A stretch of DNA of 6,044 nt from Actinomycetota bacterium. GTDB taxonomy: Bacteria; Actinomycetota; Actinomycetes; Mycobacteriales; Mycobacteriaceae. Shown in pieces: positions 1-6,044 of this stretch (its first letter is position 1; each line of letters begins with the position of its first letter). The DNA lies in contig SYAA01000033.1 in the NCBI GenBank assembly GCA_005789055.1, positions 1 through 6,044 of the forward strand. Direction: 5' to 3'. The translations under genes were made by a program, and so were the position numbers. The notes below the pieces were generated by a model. That model was not told the origin of the DNA and ran no database searches. It saw only the letters and a list, made by a program, of their open reading frames with translations.

Positions 1-275
1 GGGATCAGCTGGCCCATGGTCGGCCAGTTGCCGGTGTCCACGGCCATCTGCTGGTACACCACGTGCTCGTCGACGCCGGGTCCGTTGATCACCCCGCTGA
101 TCGTGACGAACTGTTCACCCGGGGCATCCGGGCGCGGACTGACCCCGGTCACCAGCAGGGTGCCGCGGGCCATCTCGCCGCGCGGACCGCGTCGGCCCAT
201 CAGTCGAGGACCGATCAGCAGCGCCAACGCACCGACGATCACCAGTAACACCGCGAATTCCATCATGGCTGCCAT
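1..275 (-). CDS. Membrane-anchored hypothetical protein, C-terminus cut off by window edge
   Basis: Reading the minus strand from an ATG at 275-273 gives 91 complete codons with no stop before the window edge, so the true C-terminus lies outside. The protein begins [19 protein letters not shown], one hydrophobic helix (about residues 5-23), followed by a basic stretch rich in Arg ([12 protein letters not shown]). This predicts an N-out/C-in single-pass anchor by the positive-inside rule. The soluble part continues with [12 protein letters not shown], then short beta-type segments such as [12 protein letters not shown] and [12 protein letters not shown] do not recognise a named domain. In-frame ATGs at 266 and 263 are alternative starts; MEFAVLL at 263 would place the helix right at the N-terminus. 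None has a clear Shine-Dalgarno. The start lies only 15 bp from the divergent hisN start. Coding potential is supported by the GC-rich third positions and the coherent helix-plus-basic-flank design; function is unknown. Confidence 0.72.
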   Translation of the reverse strand, partial: MAAMMEFAVLLVIVGALALLIGPRLMGRRGPRGEMARGTLLVTGVSPRPDAPGEQFVTISGVINGPGVDEHVVYQQMAVDTGNWPTMGQLI

Positions 276-290
276 GGTAGGACTGCACCC

Positions 291-1085
291 ATGAGTGGCG
301 AGCAGGAAGTGGGAGCGGACCTCGAATTGGCATCGACGCTCGCCGACCGTGCCGACGAGATCACCCTCGCCCGATTCGGCGCGCTCGATCTTCGGGTCGA
401 CACCAAACCCGATCTGAGTCCGGTGACCGACGCCGACGAGGCGGTTGAGGCCCAGATCCGCACGATCCTCGCCCGCCAGCGCCCCGATGATGCGATCTTC
501 GGCGAGGAGCAGGGCGGTACGCCCGTTCTCGAGGGTCGCCAGTGGGTCATCGACCCGATCGACGGCACCAAGAACTTCGTCCGCGGAGTTCCGGTGTGGG
601 CCAGCCTGATTGCGCTCCTGGAGGACGGCATCCCGATCGTCGGCATGGTGAGCGCGCCGGCATTGAACCGCCGCTGGTGGGCCGGCCGCGGACTGGGCGC
701 ACACACCCGCGCCGCAGACTCCCCGACACGGCGACTCTCGGTGTCAGCGGTAGCCGATCTCGACGCGGCCAGCCTGTCCTTCTCGGACCTTTCCGGGTGG
801 GCCGATCTCGGGTTGCGGGATCAGTTCGTCGCACTCACCGACGCGGTGTGGCGGCTGCGCGGCTACGGCGACTTCTTCTCCTACTGCCTGCTGGCCGAGG
901 GCGCGGTCGACATCGCGACCGAGCCGGAGGTCAAACTGTGGGACCTGGCCGCACTGGACGTTCTGGTCCGCGAAGCCGGGGGTGAGTTCACCAGCATCGA
1001 CGGTCGGCCCGGACCGCACGGTGGCAGTGCGGTGGCCACCAATCAGCTGCTGCATTCGGCGGTGCTGGCCGCCCTCGCCGTGTGA
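291..1085 (+). CDS. hisN: Histidinol-phosphatase, inositol-monophosphatase fold (HisN)
   Basis: A 264-residue Mg-dependent phosphatase of the inositol-monophosphatase superfamily, predicted to hydrolyse L-histidinol phosphate to L-histidinol, the penultimate stage of cytosolic histidine synthesis. Visible signatures: GEEQG at 71-75 (metal ligand Glu72), [12 protein letters not shown] at 85-96 (Asp88, Ile90 carbonyl, Asp91, Thr93) and [16 protein letters not shown] at 216-231, whose Asp218 is the C-terminal metal ligand. Length matches the family (about 260). The ATG at 291 has AGGA at 279-282 with an 8-nt spacer. Actinobacterial histidinol-phosphatases are of this type, and the adjacent fadE24 and fadE23 match the setting of M. 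tuberculosis Rv3137 as I remember it. No other his gene is in the window, so it acts away from the his operon. No promoter was recognised in the 15 bp upstream; any promoter must lie inside the divergent gene. An alternative specificity is inositol or another sugar phosphate, which the fold alone does not exclude. Confidence 0.86.
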   Translation: MSGEQEVGADLELASTLADRADEITLARFGALDLRVDTKPDLSPVTDADEAVEAQIRTILARQRPDDAIFGEEQGGTPVLEGRQWVIDPIDGTKNFVRGVPVWASLIALLEDGIPIVGMVSAPALNRRWWAGRGLGAHTRAADSPTRRLSVSAVADLDAASLSFSDLSGWADLGLRDQFVALTDAVWRLRGYGDFFSYCLLAEGAVDIATEPEVKLWDLAALDVLVREAGGEFTSIDGRPGPHGGSAVATNQLLHSAVLAALAV

Positions 1086-1105
1086 GGTGTCTAACAGCGC
1101 AGATT

Positions 1106-1127
1106 GACCTTACTCGGGAGTAAGATC
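1106..1127. promoter_or_regulatory. Palindromic operator in front of the fadE24-fadE23-acuI operon
   Basis: CTTACTC-GG-GAGTAAG at 1109-1124 is a perfect 7+2+7 inverted repeat. After one mismatch (C1108/A1125) the symmetry continues with GA at 1106-1107 and TC at 1126-1127. The site overlaps the probable -10 box and ends 7 nt before the fadE24 start, an ideal place for a repressor. Size and symmetry resemble operators of TetR-family regulators that control acyl-CoA metabolism genes. It does not match the KstR (AACNNGTT core) or KstR2 (CAAGNNCTTG core) motifs. The regulator is not in this window and its identity is unknown. The same 16 bases in RNA could form only a short hairpin with a 2-nt loop, so a DNA-level operator is the better reading. 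Confidence 0.75.
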
Positions 1128-1134
1128 GGCCGCT
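1121..1134 (+). promoter_or_regulatory. Probable -10 box and leaderless transcription start of fadE24
   Basis: TAAGAT at 1121-1126 fits the mycobacterial TANNNT -10 pattern and ends 8 nt before the A of the fadE24 ATG. Initiation would therefore fall at or one base before the start codon. There is no purine-rich Shine-Dalgarno in front of the ATG (the preceding bases are CGGCCGCT), which supports a leaderless mRNA, common in mycobacteria. A TTGACC at 1104-1109 resembles a -35 box but is only 11 nt away, too close for standard spacing; the correctly spaced hexamer is CGCAGA. The start-site position is inferred, not measured. Confidence 0.55.
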
Positions 1135-2520
1135 ATGACGGACAGGGTTCCCACCCGACCACCCAGTGCCCGCTCCCGCGACAGTGCGATCGGCCAGTAC
1201 AAGCACAAGCGCTCGGCCACTGATTTCGGCCTGGGCCTGCTGGCACCTCTGCTCGGCAGTAAATTCCTGGACCGCTACAACCTGCGCGCGCCGCTGGATC
1301 GCGGGCTGAAGTTCGGCGTCACCCGGGTGTTCTCCGTCGCCGGTGCATCGACCCGACAGTTCAAGAAGATCCAGGGAGTCGGCAAGCCGCCGACCCGACT
1401 GGAACCCAGCACTGCCGACTACTTCGACCTCACCCCTGACGACGACCAGAAGATGATTGTCGAGACGGTCAACGAGTTCGCCGAGGAATTCCTGCGCCCG
1501 GCCGCCCGCGATGCCGACACCGCGGCCGCCGCTCCGCCCGACCTGATCGCCAAGGCAGCCGAACTCGGCATCACCGCGATCAAGGTTCCGGAGGGCTTCG
1601 ACGGCATTGCCGAGAACCGCACCTGCGTCACCAGCGCACTGGTCGCCGAAGCACTGGCCTATGGCGATATGGGGCTGGCGTTGCCGATTCTGGCCCCCGG
1701 CGGAGTGGCGTCGGCGCTCACCCACTTCGGCAGTGCCGATCAGCAGGGCACCTACCTCTCTGAGTTCGCCGGGGACAACGTCCCGCAGGCCTGTGTGGCG
1801 ATCACCGAACCGCACCCACTGTTCGACCCGACCATGCTCAAGACCACCGCCGTGCGCACGCCGAGTGGCTACCGGCTCGATGGCGTCAAGTCGCTGGTGC
1901 CCGCCGCCGGATCGTGCGAATTACTCATCGTGGCAGCACAACTCGACGGCCGGCCGACGATGTTCATCGTCGAGACATCCAGCCAGGGCGTGACCGTCAA
2001 GCCCGATCCCAGCATGGGTATCCGGGCCGCGGCGCTGGGCCAGGTCGAGTTAGACAAGGTGTCGGTGCCGCTGTCGGCACGATTAGGCGGCGACGATGCC
2101 GACCACGCGCACAACTATTCCGAGGCCATCGCGCTGTCCCGACTGGGCTGGGCTGCCCTGGCGGTCGGCACCTGCCACGCCGTGCTCGACTACGTGATCC
2201 CCTACGTCAAGGAACGCGAGGCGTTCGGCGAACCGATCGCCCGGCGCCAGTCGGTGGCCTTCATGTGCGCCGACATCGCCATCGAACTCGACGGCCTTCG
2301 TCTTCTCACCTGGCGCGGGGCCGCGCGCGCCGACCGCGGCCTACCGTTCGTCCGGGAAGCCGCCCTGGCCCGAAAGATGGCCGCCGACAAAGGAATGCGG
2401 ATCGGCCTGGACGGCGTGCAGTTGCTCGGCGGTCACGGCTACACCAAGGAACATCCCGTCGAACGCTGGTACCGCGACCTGCGGGCCATCGGCGTCGCTG
2501 AAGGAGTGGTGGTTCTCTAA
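1135..2520 (+). CDS. fadE24: Acyl-CoA dehydrogenase subunit FadE24 (adenosine-side half of split active site)
   Basis: 461 residues. It is an acyl-CoA dehydrogenase-fold subunit with a basic N-terminal extension of about 95 residues before the first catalytic-domain helices (near TPDDDQKMIVETVNEFAEEFL, 100-120, shown here as two adjoining parts TPDDDQKMIV and ETVNEFAEEFL). The middle domain has AITEPHPLFDP at 222-232, lacking the usual GSD, and PAAGS in place of the WxTN flavin strand. The C-terminal domain is well kept: REAFGEPIARRQ at 361-372 and DGVQLLGGHGYTKEHPVERW at 426-445, elements that bind the FAD adenosine and pyrophosphate of the partner chain. It ends AEGVVVL; Glu456 aligns with the usual catalytic Glu, but the following GTxQIQ is gone. 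Established work on M. tuberculosis FadE pairs places FadE23-FadE24 among the alpha2beta2 heterotetramers. Fatty-acyl or steroid side-chain substrate is not decided by sequence. Start: the ATG at 1135 lies just after the operator and -10 box. Cytosolic. Confidence 0.87.
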   Translation: MTDRVPTRPPSARSRDSAIGQYKHKRSATDFGLGLLAPLLGSKFLDRYNLRAPLDRGLKFGVTRVFSVAGASTRQFKKIQGVGKPPTRLEPSTADYFDLTPDDDQKMIVETVNEFAEEFLRPAARDADTAAAAPPDLIAKAAELGITAIKVPEGFDGIAENRTCVTSALVAEALAYGDMGLALPILAPGGVASALTHFGSADQQGTYLSEFAGDNVPQACVAITEPHPLFDPTMLKTTAVRTPSGYRLDGVKSLVPAAGSCELLIVAAQLDGRPTMFIVETSSQGVTVKPDPSMGIRAAALGQVELDKVSVPLSARLGGDDADHAHNYSEAIALSRLGWAALAVGTCHAVLDYVIPYVKEREAFGEPIARRQSVAFMCADIAIELDGLRLLTWRGAARADRGLPFVREAALARKMAADKGMRIGLDGVQLLGGHGYTKEHPVERWYRDLRAIGVAEGVVVL

Positions 2521-2521
2521 A

Positions 2522-3733
2522 ATGGCAATCTACCTTGAAATGCCTCGCAAGCTCGAGGCCGTCATCGACATCGCGCATGAGGGCGCTGCCCGGATGCTGC
2601 GGCCCATCTCGCGCAAGTACGACCTCGATGAACACGCCTACCCGGTCGAACTCGACACCCTCGCAACCCTGTTCGAGGCGCTGTCAGAGTCGAACAAGTC
2701 CCTGGCGGGTACCGACGCGTTCCGCGATAAGCAGGACGGACCCAAGGGAAACATCAACGGCCCCAACATGTCCGCTCTCGTCAATGCCCTTGAGATCGCC
2801 TGGGGTGATATCGCGCTACTACTGTCGGTGCCTCGCCAGGGCCTCGGTAATGCGGCTGTCTCCGGAGTCGCCACCGACGAGCAACTGCAGCGACTCGGCA
2901 AGGGAATCTGGGCGGCGATGGCGATCACCGAACCCTCCTTCGGCTCGGATTCGGCGGCGGTCTCGACGACGGCGGTGCTCGACGGCGATGACTACGTGAT
3001 CAACGGCGAGAAGATCTATGTCACCGCAGGGTCGCGGGCTACCCACATCGTGGTGTGGGCAACCCTGGACAAATCGCGCGGCCGGGCCGCCATCAAGTCG
3101 TTCATCGTTCCGCGCGATCATCCCGGTGTCAGCGTGGAACGCCTCGAACACAAACTCGGCATCAAAGCCTCCGACACCGCGGCCATCCGCTTCGACAACG
3201 TTCGGGTCCCCAAGGACTTCCTGCTCGGCAGCCCGGAGATCCAGGTCGAGAAGGGTTTCGCCGGGGTGATGGAAACCTTCGACAACACCAGGCCCATCGT
3301 GGCGGCGATGGCCGTCGGGGTGGCCCGGGCCGCGCTCGAAGAACTGCGCACCATCCTCACCGACGCAGGCATCGAAATCTCCTACGACAAGCCGCCGCAC
3401 GCCCAGAGTGCGCCCGCAGCGGAGTTCCTGCGGATGGAGGCCGACTGGGAAGCCGGTTACCTGCTGACGCTGCGCTCGGCCTGGCAGGCCGACAACGCGA
3501 TTCCGAATTCCAAAGAGGCCTCGATGGGCAAAGCCAAGGCAGCCCGGGTGGCCAGCGACATCACCCTCAAGGCCGTCGAAATGGCCGGCACCACCGGCTA
3601 CTCCGAACAGACCCTGCGGGCGAAGTGGGCGCGGGACTCCAAGATCCTCGACAGCTTCGAGGGCACCCAGCAGATCCAACTTCTCGTGGTGGCCCGTCGA
3701 CTGCTGGGGCTGAGCTCAGCGGAGCTCAAGTAG
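2522..3733 (+). CDS. fadE23: Acyl-CoA dehydrogenase subunit FadE23 (catalytic half)
   Basis: 403 residues, the usual acyl-CoA dehydrogenase length. AITEPSFGSDSA at 134-145 is the canonical flavin loop, NGEKIYVTAGS at 161-171 the flavin-facing strand, and DSFEGTQQIQ at 377-386 holds the predicted catalytic base Glu380 that removes the alpha proton. By contrast, the RxxFGxPI element is replaced by a stretch near ISYDKPPHAQSAPAAEF (286-302), and the QxxGGxG element reads EMAGTTG (353-359). It therefore lacks the residues that would bind the neighbouring FAD. This mirrors FadE24 and argues for a heterotetramer with two FADs. It starts 1 nt after the fadE24 TAA. The only Shine-Dalgarno-like run, AAGGAG at 2501-2506, is 15 nt away, so translation is probably coupled to fadE24. 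In M. tuberculosis the fadE23/fadE24 pair is reported as isoniazid-responsive. Physiological substrate unknown. Confidence 0.88.
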   Translation: MAIYLEMPRKLEAVIDIAHEGAARMLRPISRKYDLDEHAYPVELDTLATLFEALSESNKSLAGTDAFRDKQDGPKGNINGPNMSALVNALEIAWGDIALLLSVPRQGLGNAAVSGVATDEQLQRLGKGIWAAMAITEPSFGSDSAAVSTTAVLDGDDYVINGEKIYVTAGSRATHIVVWATLDKSRGRAAIKSFIVPRDHPGVSVERLEHKLGIKASDTAAIRFDNVRVPKDFLLGSPEIQVEKGFAGVMETFDNTRPIVAAMAVGVARAALEELRTILTDAGIEISYDKPPHAQSAPAAEFLRMEADWEAGYLLTLRSAWQADNAIPNSKEASMGKAKAARVASDITLKAVEMAGTTGYSEQTLRAKWARDSKILDSFEGTQQIQLLVVARRLLGLSSAELK

Positions 3734-3750
3734 TCGCTACCGTCATAGCC

Positions 3751-4743
3751 ATGGAATCCTTCAGGGCACTTATGGCGCGCGCAGACGGCGACACCATCAC
3801 CGCGGCGATCGAGACCCTTGATGCTGCTGAGTTAGGACCCGGTGACGTCACCATCCGGGTGGCCTACTCGAGCGTGAACTACAAGGACGCCCTCGCCCTG
3901 ACACCCCGTGGCGGCGTGGTGCGGGAGTATCCGCTGGTTCCGGGCATCGATCTGACCGGTGAGGTCATCGAGTCCACCTCGGCCGAGTTCGCCGTCGGTG
4001 ACAAGGTTGTGGCGCACGGCTACGACATCGGCACCGGACGTCACGGCGGCTACGCCGAGTATGTTCGGCTACCCGCCGACCAGGTTGTCGGCCTTGGACG
4101 ACTGACACCCCGCGAAGCAGCCGCGATCGGGACCGCCGGCTTCACCGCAGCCATGAGCGTGCAGGCACTCGTCCGCCACGGCATCACCCCCGACGATGGG
4201 CCGGTCCTGGTGACCGGTGCCACCGGAGGCGTCGGTTCGGTCAGCGTCGACCTGCTGGCCGCCGCCGGTTATGAGGTCGTCGCCTCCACCGGCAAGCCGG
4301 AGGCCGCCGAGCATCTGAAGTCCCTGGGCGCCGCGGAGGTGATCGGCCGCCTGCCCGCCGATCCCGACGCCAAACCCCGGCCGCTGGCCAAGACCCGCTG
4401 GGCCGGCGCAGTCGACTGTGTGGGCGGTGCCACCCTGGCCGACGTACTCAGCACGCTGAACTACGGCGGTGCGGTGGCCGCCAGTGGCCTGACCGGAGGG
4501 GCGGCGCTGAACACCACCGTGATGCCGTTCATACTGCGCGGCGTGAGCCTGCTGGGCATCGACTCGGTGCTGATGCCCATCGGCCCCCGGCGCGCGCTGT
4601 GGAAGCAACTTGCCGGTGTGTTCAAGCCGCCGCATCTCGCCGACGTCACCCATGAGGTCGAGTTGGCCGACGTCGTCTCGGTGATCGACCAGGTACGGGC
4701 CGGCAGCTACTCCGGCCGGGCGGTGGTCCGGGTCGGCGGCTGA
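3751..4743 (+). CDS. acuI: AcuI/YhdH-family acrylyl-CoA reductase (NADPH), MDR superfamily
   Basis: 330 residues, medium-chain dehydrogenase/reductase without a zinc site, close to E. coli YhdH/AcuI (about 324). Family members use NADPH to reduce acryloyl-CoA to propionyl-CoA; some are annotated as quinone oxidoreductases. Visible signatures: SVNYKDALAL at 41-50, PGIDLTGEV at 64-72, IGTAGFTA at 126-133, the Rossmann loop VTGATGGVGSVSVDLL at 154-169, LNYGGAVAASGLTGG at 236-250, and TTVMPFILRGVSLLGIDSV at 255-273. The ATG at 3751 is chosen because FRALMARADGDT aligns with the YhdH N-terminus. The reading frame stays open upstream to 3055, but that part overlaps fadE23 and is not coding. An internal ATG at 3772 is less likely. 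The gene follows fadE23 by 17 nt, so it is in the same operon. This is not the type of reductase I recall as FadB4 after fadE23 in M. tuberculosis. Physiological substrate in this organism is unknown; an enoyl-CoA from the FadE pair is plausible. Confidence 0.83.
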   Translation: MESFRALMARADGDTITAAIETLDAAELGPGDVTIRVAYSSVNYKDALALTPRGGVVREYPLVPGIDLTGEVIESTSAEFAVGDKVVAHGYDIGTGRHGGYAEYVRLPADQVVGLGRLTPREAAAIGTAGFTAAMSVQALVRHGITPDDGPVLVTGATGGVGSVSVDLLAAAGYEVVASTGKPEAAEHLKSLGAAEVIGRLPADPDAKPRPLAKTRWAGAVDCVGGATLADVLSTLNYGGAVAASGLTGGAALNTTVMPFILRGVSLLGIDSVLMPIGPRRALWKQLAGVFKPPHLADVTHEVELADVVSVIDQVRAGSYSGRAVVRVGG

Positions 4744-4759
4744 ATCAACTTGCGAGACA

Positions 4760-4805
4760 AACGAAAGCGGGCCACCGGCGAAGTGCCGATGGCCCGCTTT
4801 TCGTT
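4760..4805. terminator. Bidirectional intrinsic terminator between convergent genes
   Basis: AAAGCGGGCCA at 4764-4774 pairs perfectly with TGGCCCGCTTT at 4790-4800. An inner CGGC/GCCG stem (4776-4779 with 4785-4788) closes a GAAGT loop, and an outer AACG/CGTT (4760-4763 with 4802-4805) extends the stem past one bulged T. The plus-strand side ends in TTTT at 4798-4801; read on the minus strand the hairpin is followed by the T-rich TTTCGTTTGTCT. It begins 17 nt after the acuI stop and sits 8 nt from the stop of the convergent antigen 85 gene, so it can serve both. Confidence 0.88.
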
Positions 4806-4812
4806 GCGCTTA

Positions 4813-5936
<1,124 letters not shown>

Positions 5937-5952
5937 CCTGCTGACCGACCCC

Positions 5953-5957
5953 GGGAG
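5953..5957 (+). promoter_or_regulatory. Shine-Dalgarno of the right-edge gene
   Basis: GGGAG stands 5 nt before the ATG at 5963. It fixes that ATG as the start and shows that, unlike fadE24, this gene is translated from a leader. Confidence 0.7.
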
Positions 5958-5962
5958 TGCCC

Positions 5963-6044
5963 ATGGAATCCTTCGTTCACCTGCGCAAAGGCACCACGCC
6001 GCGGCGTCTGCACGCCGATCTGAACGGGCTCAAGGACGACGAAC
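5963..6044 (+). CDS. hmgA: Probable homogentisate 1,2-dioxygenase, N-terminal fragment
   Basis: Only the first 27 codons are present; the gene continues beyond the right edge. The peptide begins MESFVHLRKGTTPRRLHADL and goes on NGLKDDE, with no signal peptide. I recognise this start from proteins annotated as homogentisate 1,2-dioxygenase in mycobacteria and related actinobacteria. Those are cytosolic non-haem iron enzymes that open the homogentisate ring in tyrosine and phenylalanine breakdown. None of the iron-binding residues is within the window, so the assignment rests on the N-terminus alone, from memory. The gene has its own promoter, palindromic operator and Shine-Dalgarno, which fits an inducible catabolic gene. 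The hydrophilic, basic N-terminus does not by itself exclude another family. Confidence 0.58.
   Translation, partial: MESFVHLRKGTTPRRLHADLNGLKDDE

Noticed and set aside
1104..1126. TTGACC and TAAGAT as a -35/-10 pair for fadE24
   Set aside because: The spacer is 11 nt, well short of the usual 16-18; only the -10 box is retained.
988..1815. 275-codon open frame on the minus strand across hisN and fadE24
   Set aside because: Lies opposite two well-supported genes; long antisense open frames are expected at this GC content. The translation is low-complexity (Gly, Arg, Val rich) with no recognisable domain and no Shine-Dalgarno.
2819..3679. 286-codon open frame on the minus strand inside fadE23
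   Set aside because: Mirror frame of a confident gene, with no motif and a composition typical of antisense translation of GC-rich codons.
3055..3750. Upstream extension of the acuI frame through fadE23
   Set aside because: The frame is open by chance; the translation is Arg/Gly/His-rich noise until the ATG at 3751, where homology to the YhdH/AcuI N-terminus begins.

Overview
The window looks like chromosomal DNA of a mycobacterium, probably a rapid-growing, non-tuberculous species. The grounds are high GC with strong C/G third-position bias, an antigen 85 mycolyltransferase (a mycolic-acid enzyme) and a hisN-fadE24-fadE23 neighbourhood known from mycobacterial genomes. The species assignment is inference. 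Coding density is high, with no mobile element, RNA gene or CRISPR array.

Layout, left to right. (1) A membrane-anchored hypothetical protein on the minus strand runs off the left edge (1-275). It is divergent from hisN by only 15 bp. (2) hisN (291-1085, +) is an inositol-monophosphatase-fold histidinol-phosphatase with all expected metal ligands. (3) A 49-bp gap holds a near-perfect palindrome, CTTACTCGGGAGTAAG (1109-1124), overlapping a TAAGAT -10 box placed so that the next mRNA probably starts at or next to the ATG (leaderless). (4) A tightly packed plus-strand operon follows: fadE24 (1135-2520), fadE23 (2522-3733, 1-nt gap) and an AcuI/YhdH-type acrylyl-CoA reductase (3751-4743, 17-nt gap). 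(5) A strong hairpin (4760-4805) between convergent genes can end transcription in both directions. (6) An antigen 85 family mycolyltransferase lies on the minus strand (4813-5787, GTG start), with its catalytic Ser, Glu and His and its disulfide cysteines in exact register with Ag85B. (7) A 175-bp divergent intergenic region contains a good SigA-type promoter, a 24-bp imperfect palindrome over its -10 box and a Shine-Dalgarno. These lead into the first 27 codons of a probable homogentisate 1,2-dioxygenase (5963 to the right edge).

How the genes work together. FadE24 and FadE23 are complementary halves. FadE23 carries the TEPxxGSD flavin loop and the catalytic EGT segment. FadE24 carries the RxxFGxPI and QLLGGHG elements that, in ordinary acyl-CoA dehydrogenases, bind the FAD from the neighbouring subunit. 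This fits an obligate alpha2beta2 heterotetramer. The AcuI-like reductase in the same operon handles enoyl-CoA-type double bonds, so the operon looks like a small acyl-CoA redox module under one palindrome-bound, probably TetR-family, repressor encoded elsewhere. hisN, antigen 85 and the dioxygenase appear to be independent units. Nothing here is a clearly undescribed system. The most checkable observations are the two palindromic operators and the split active site.
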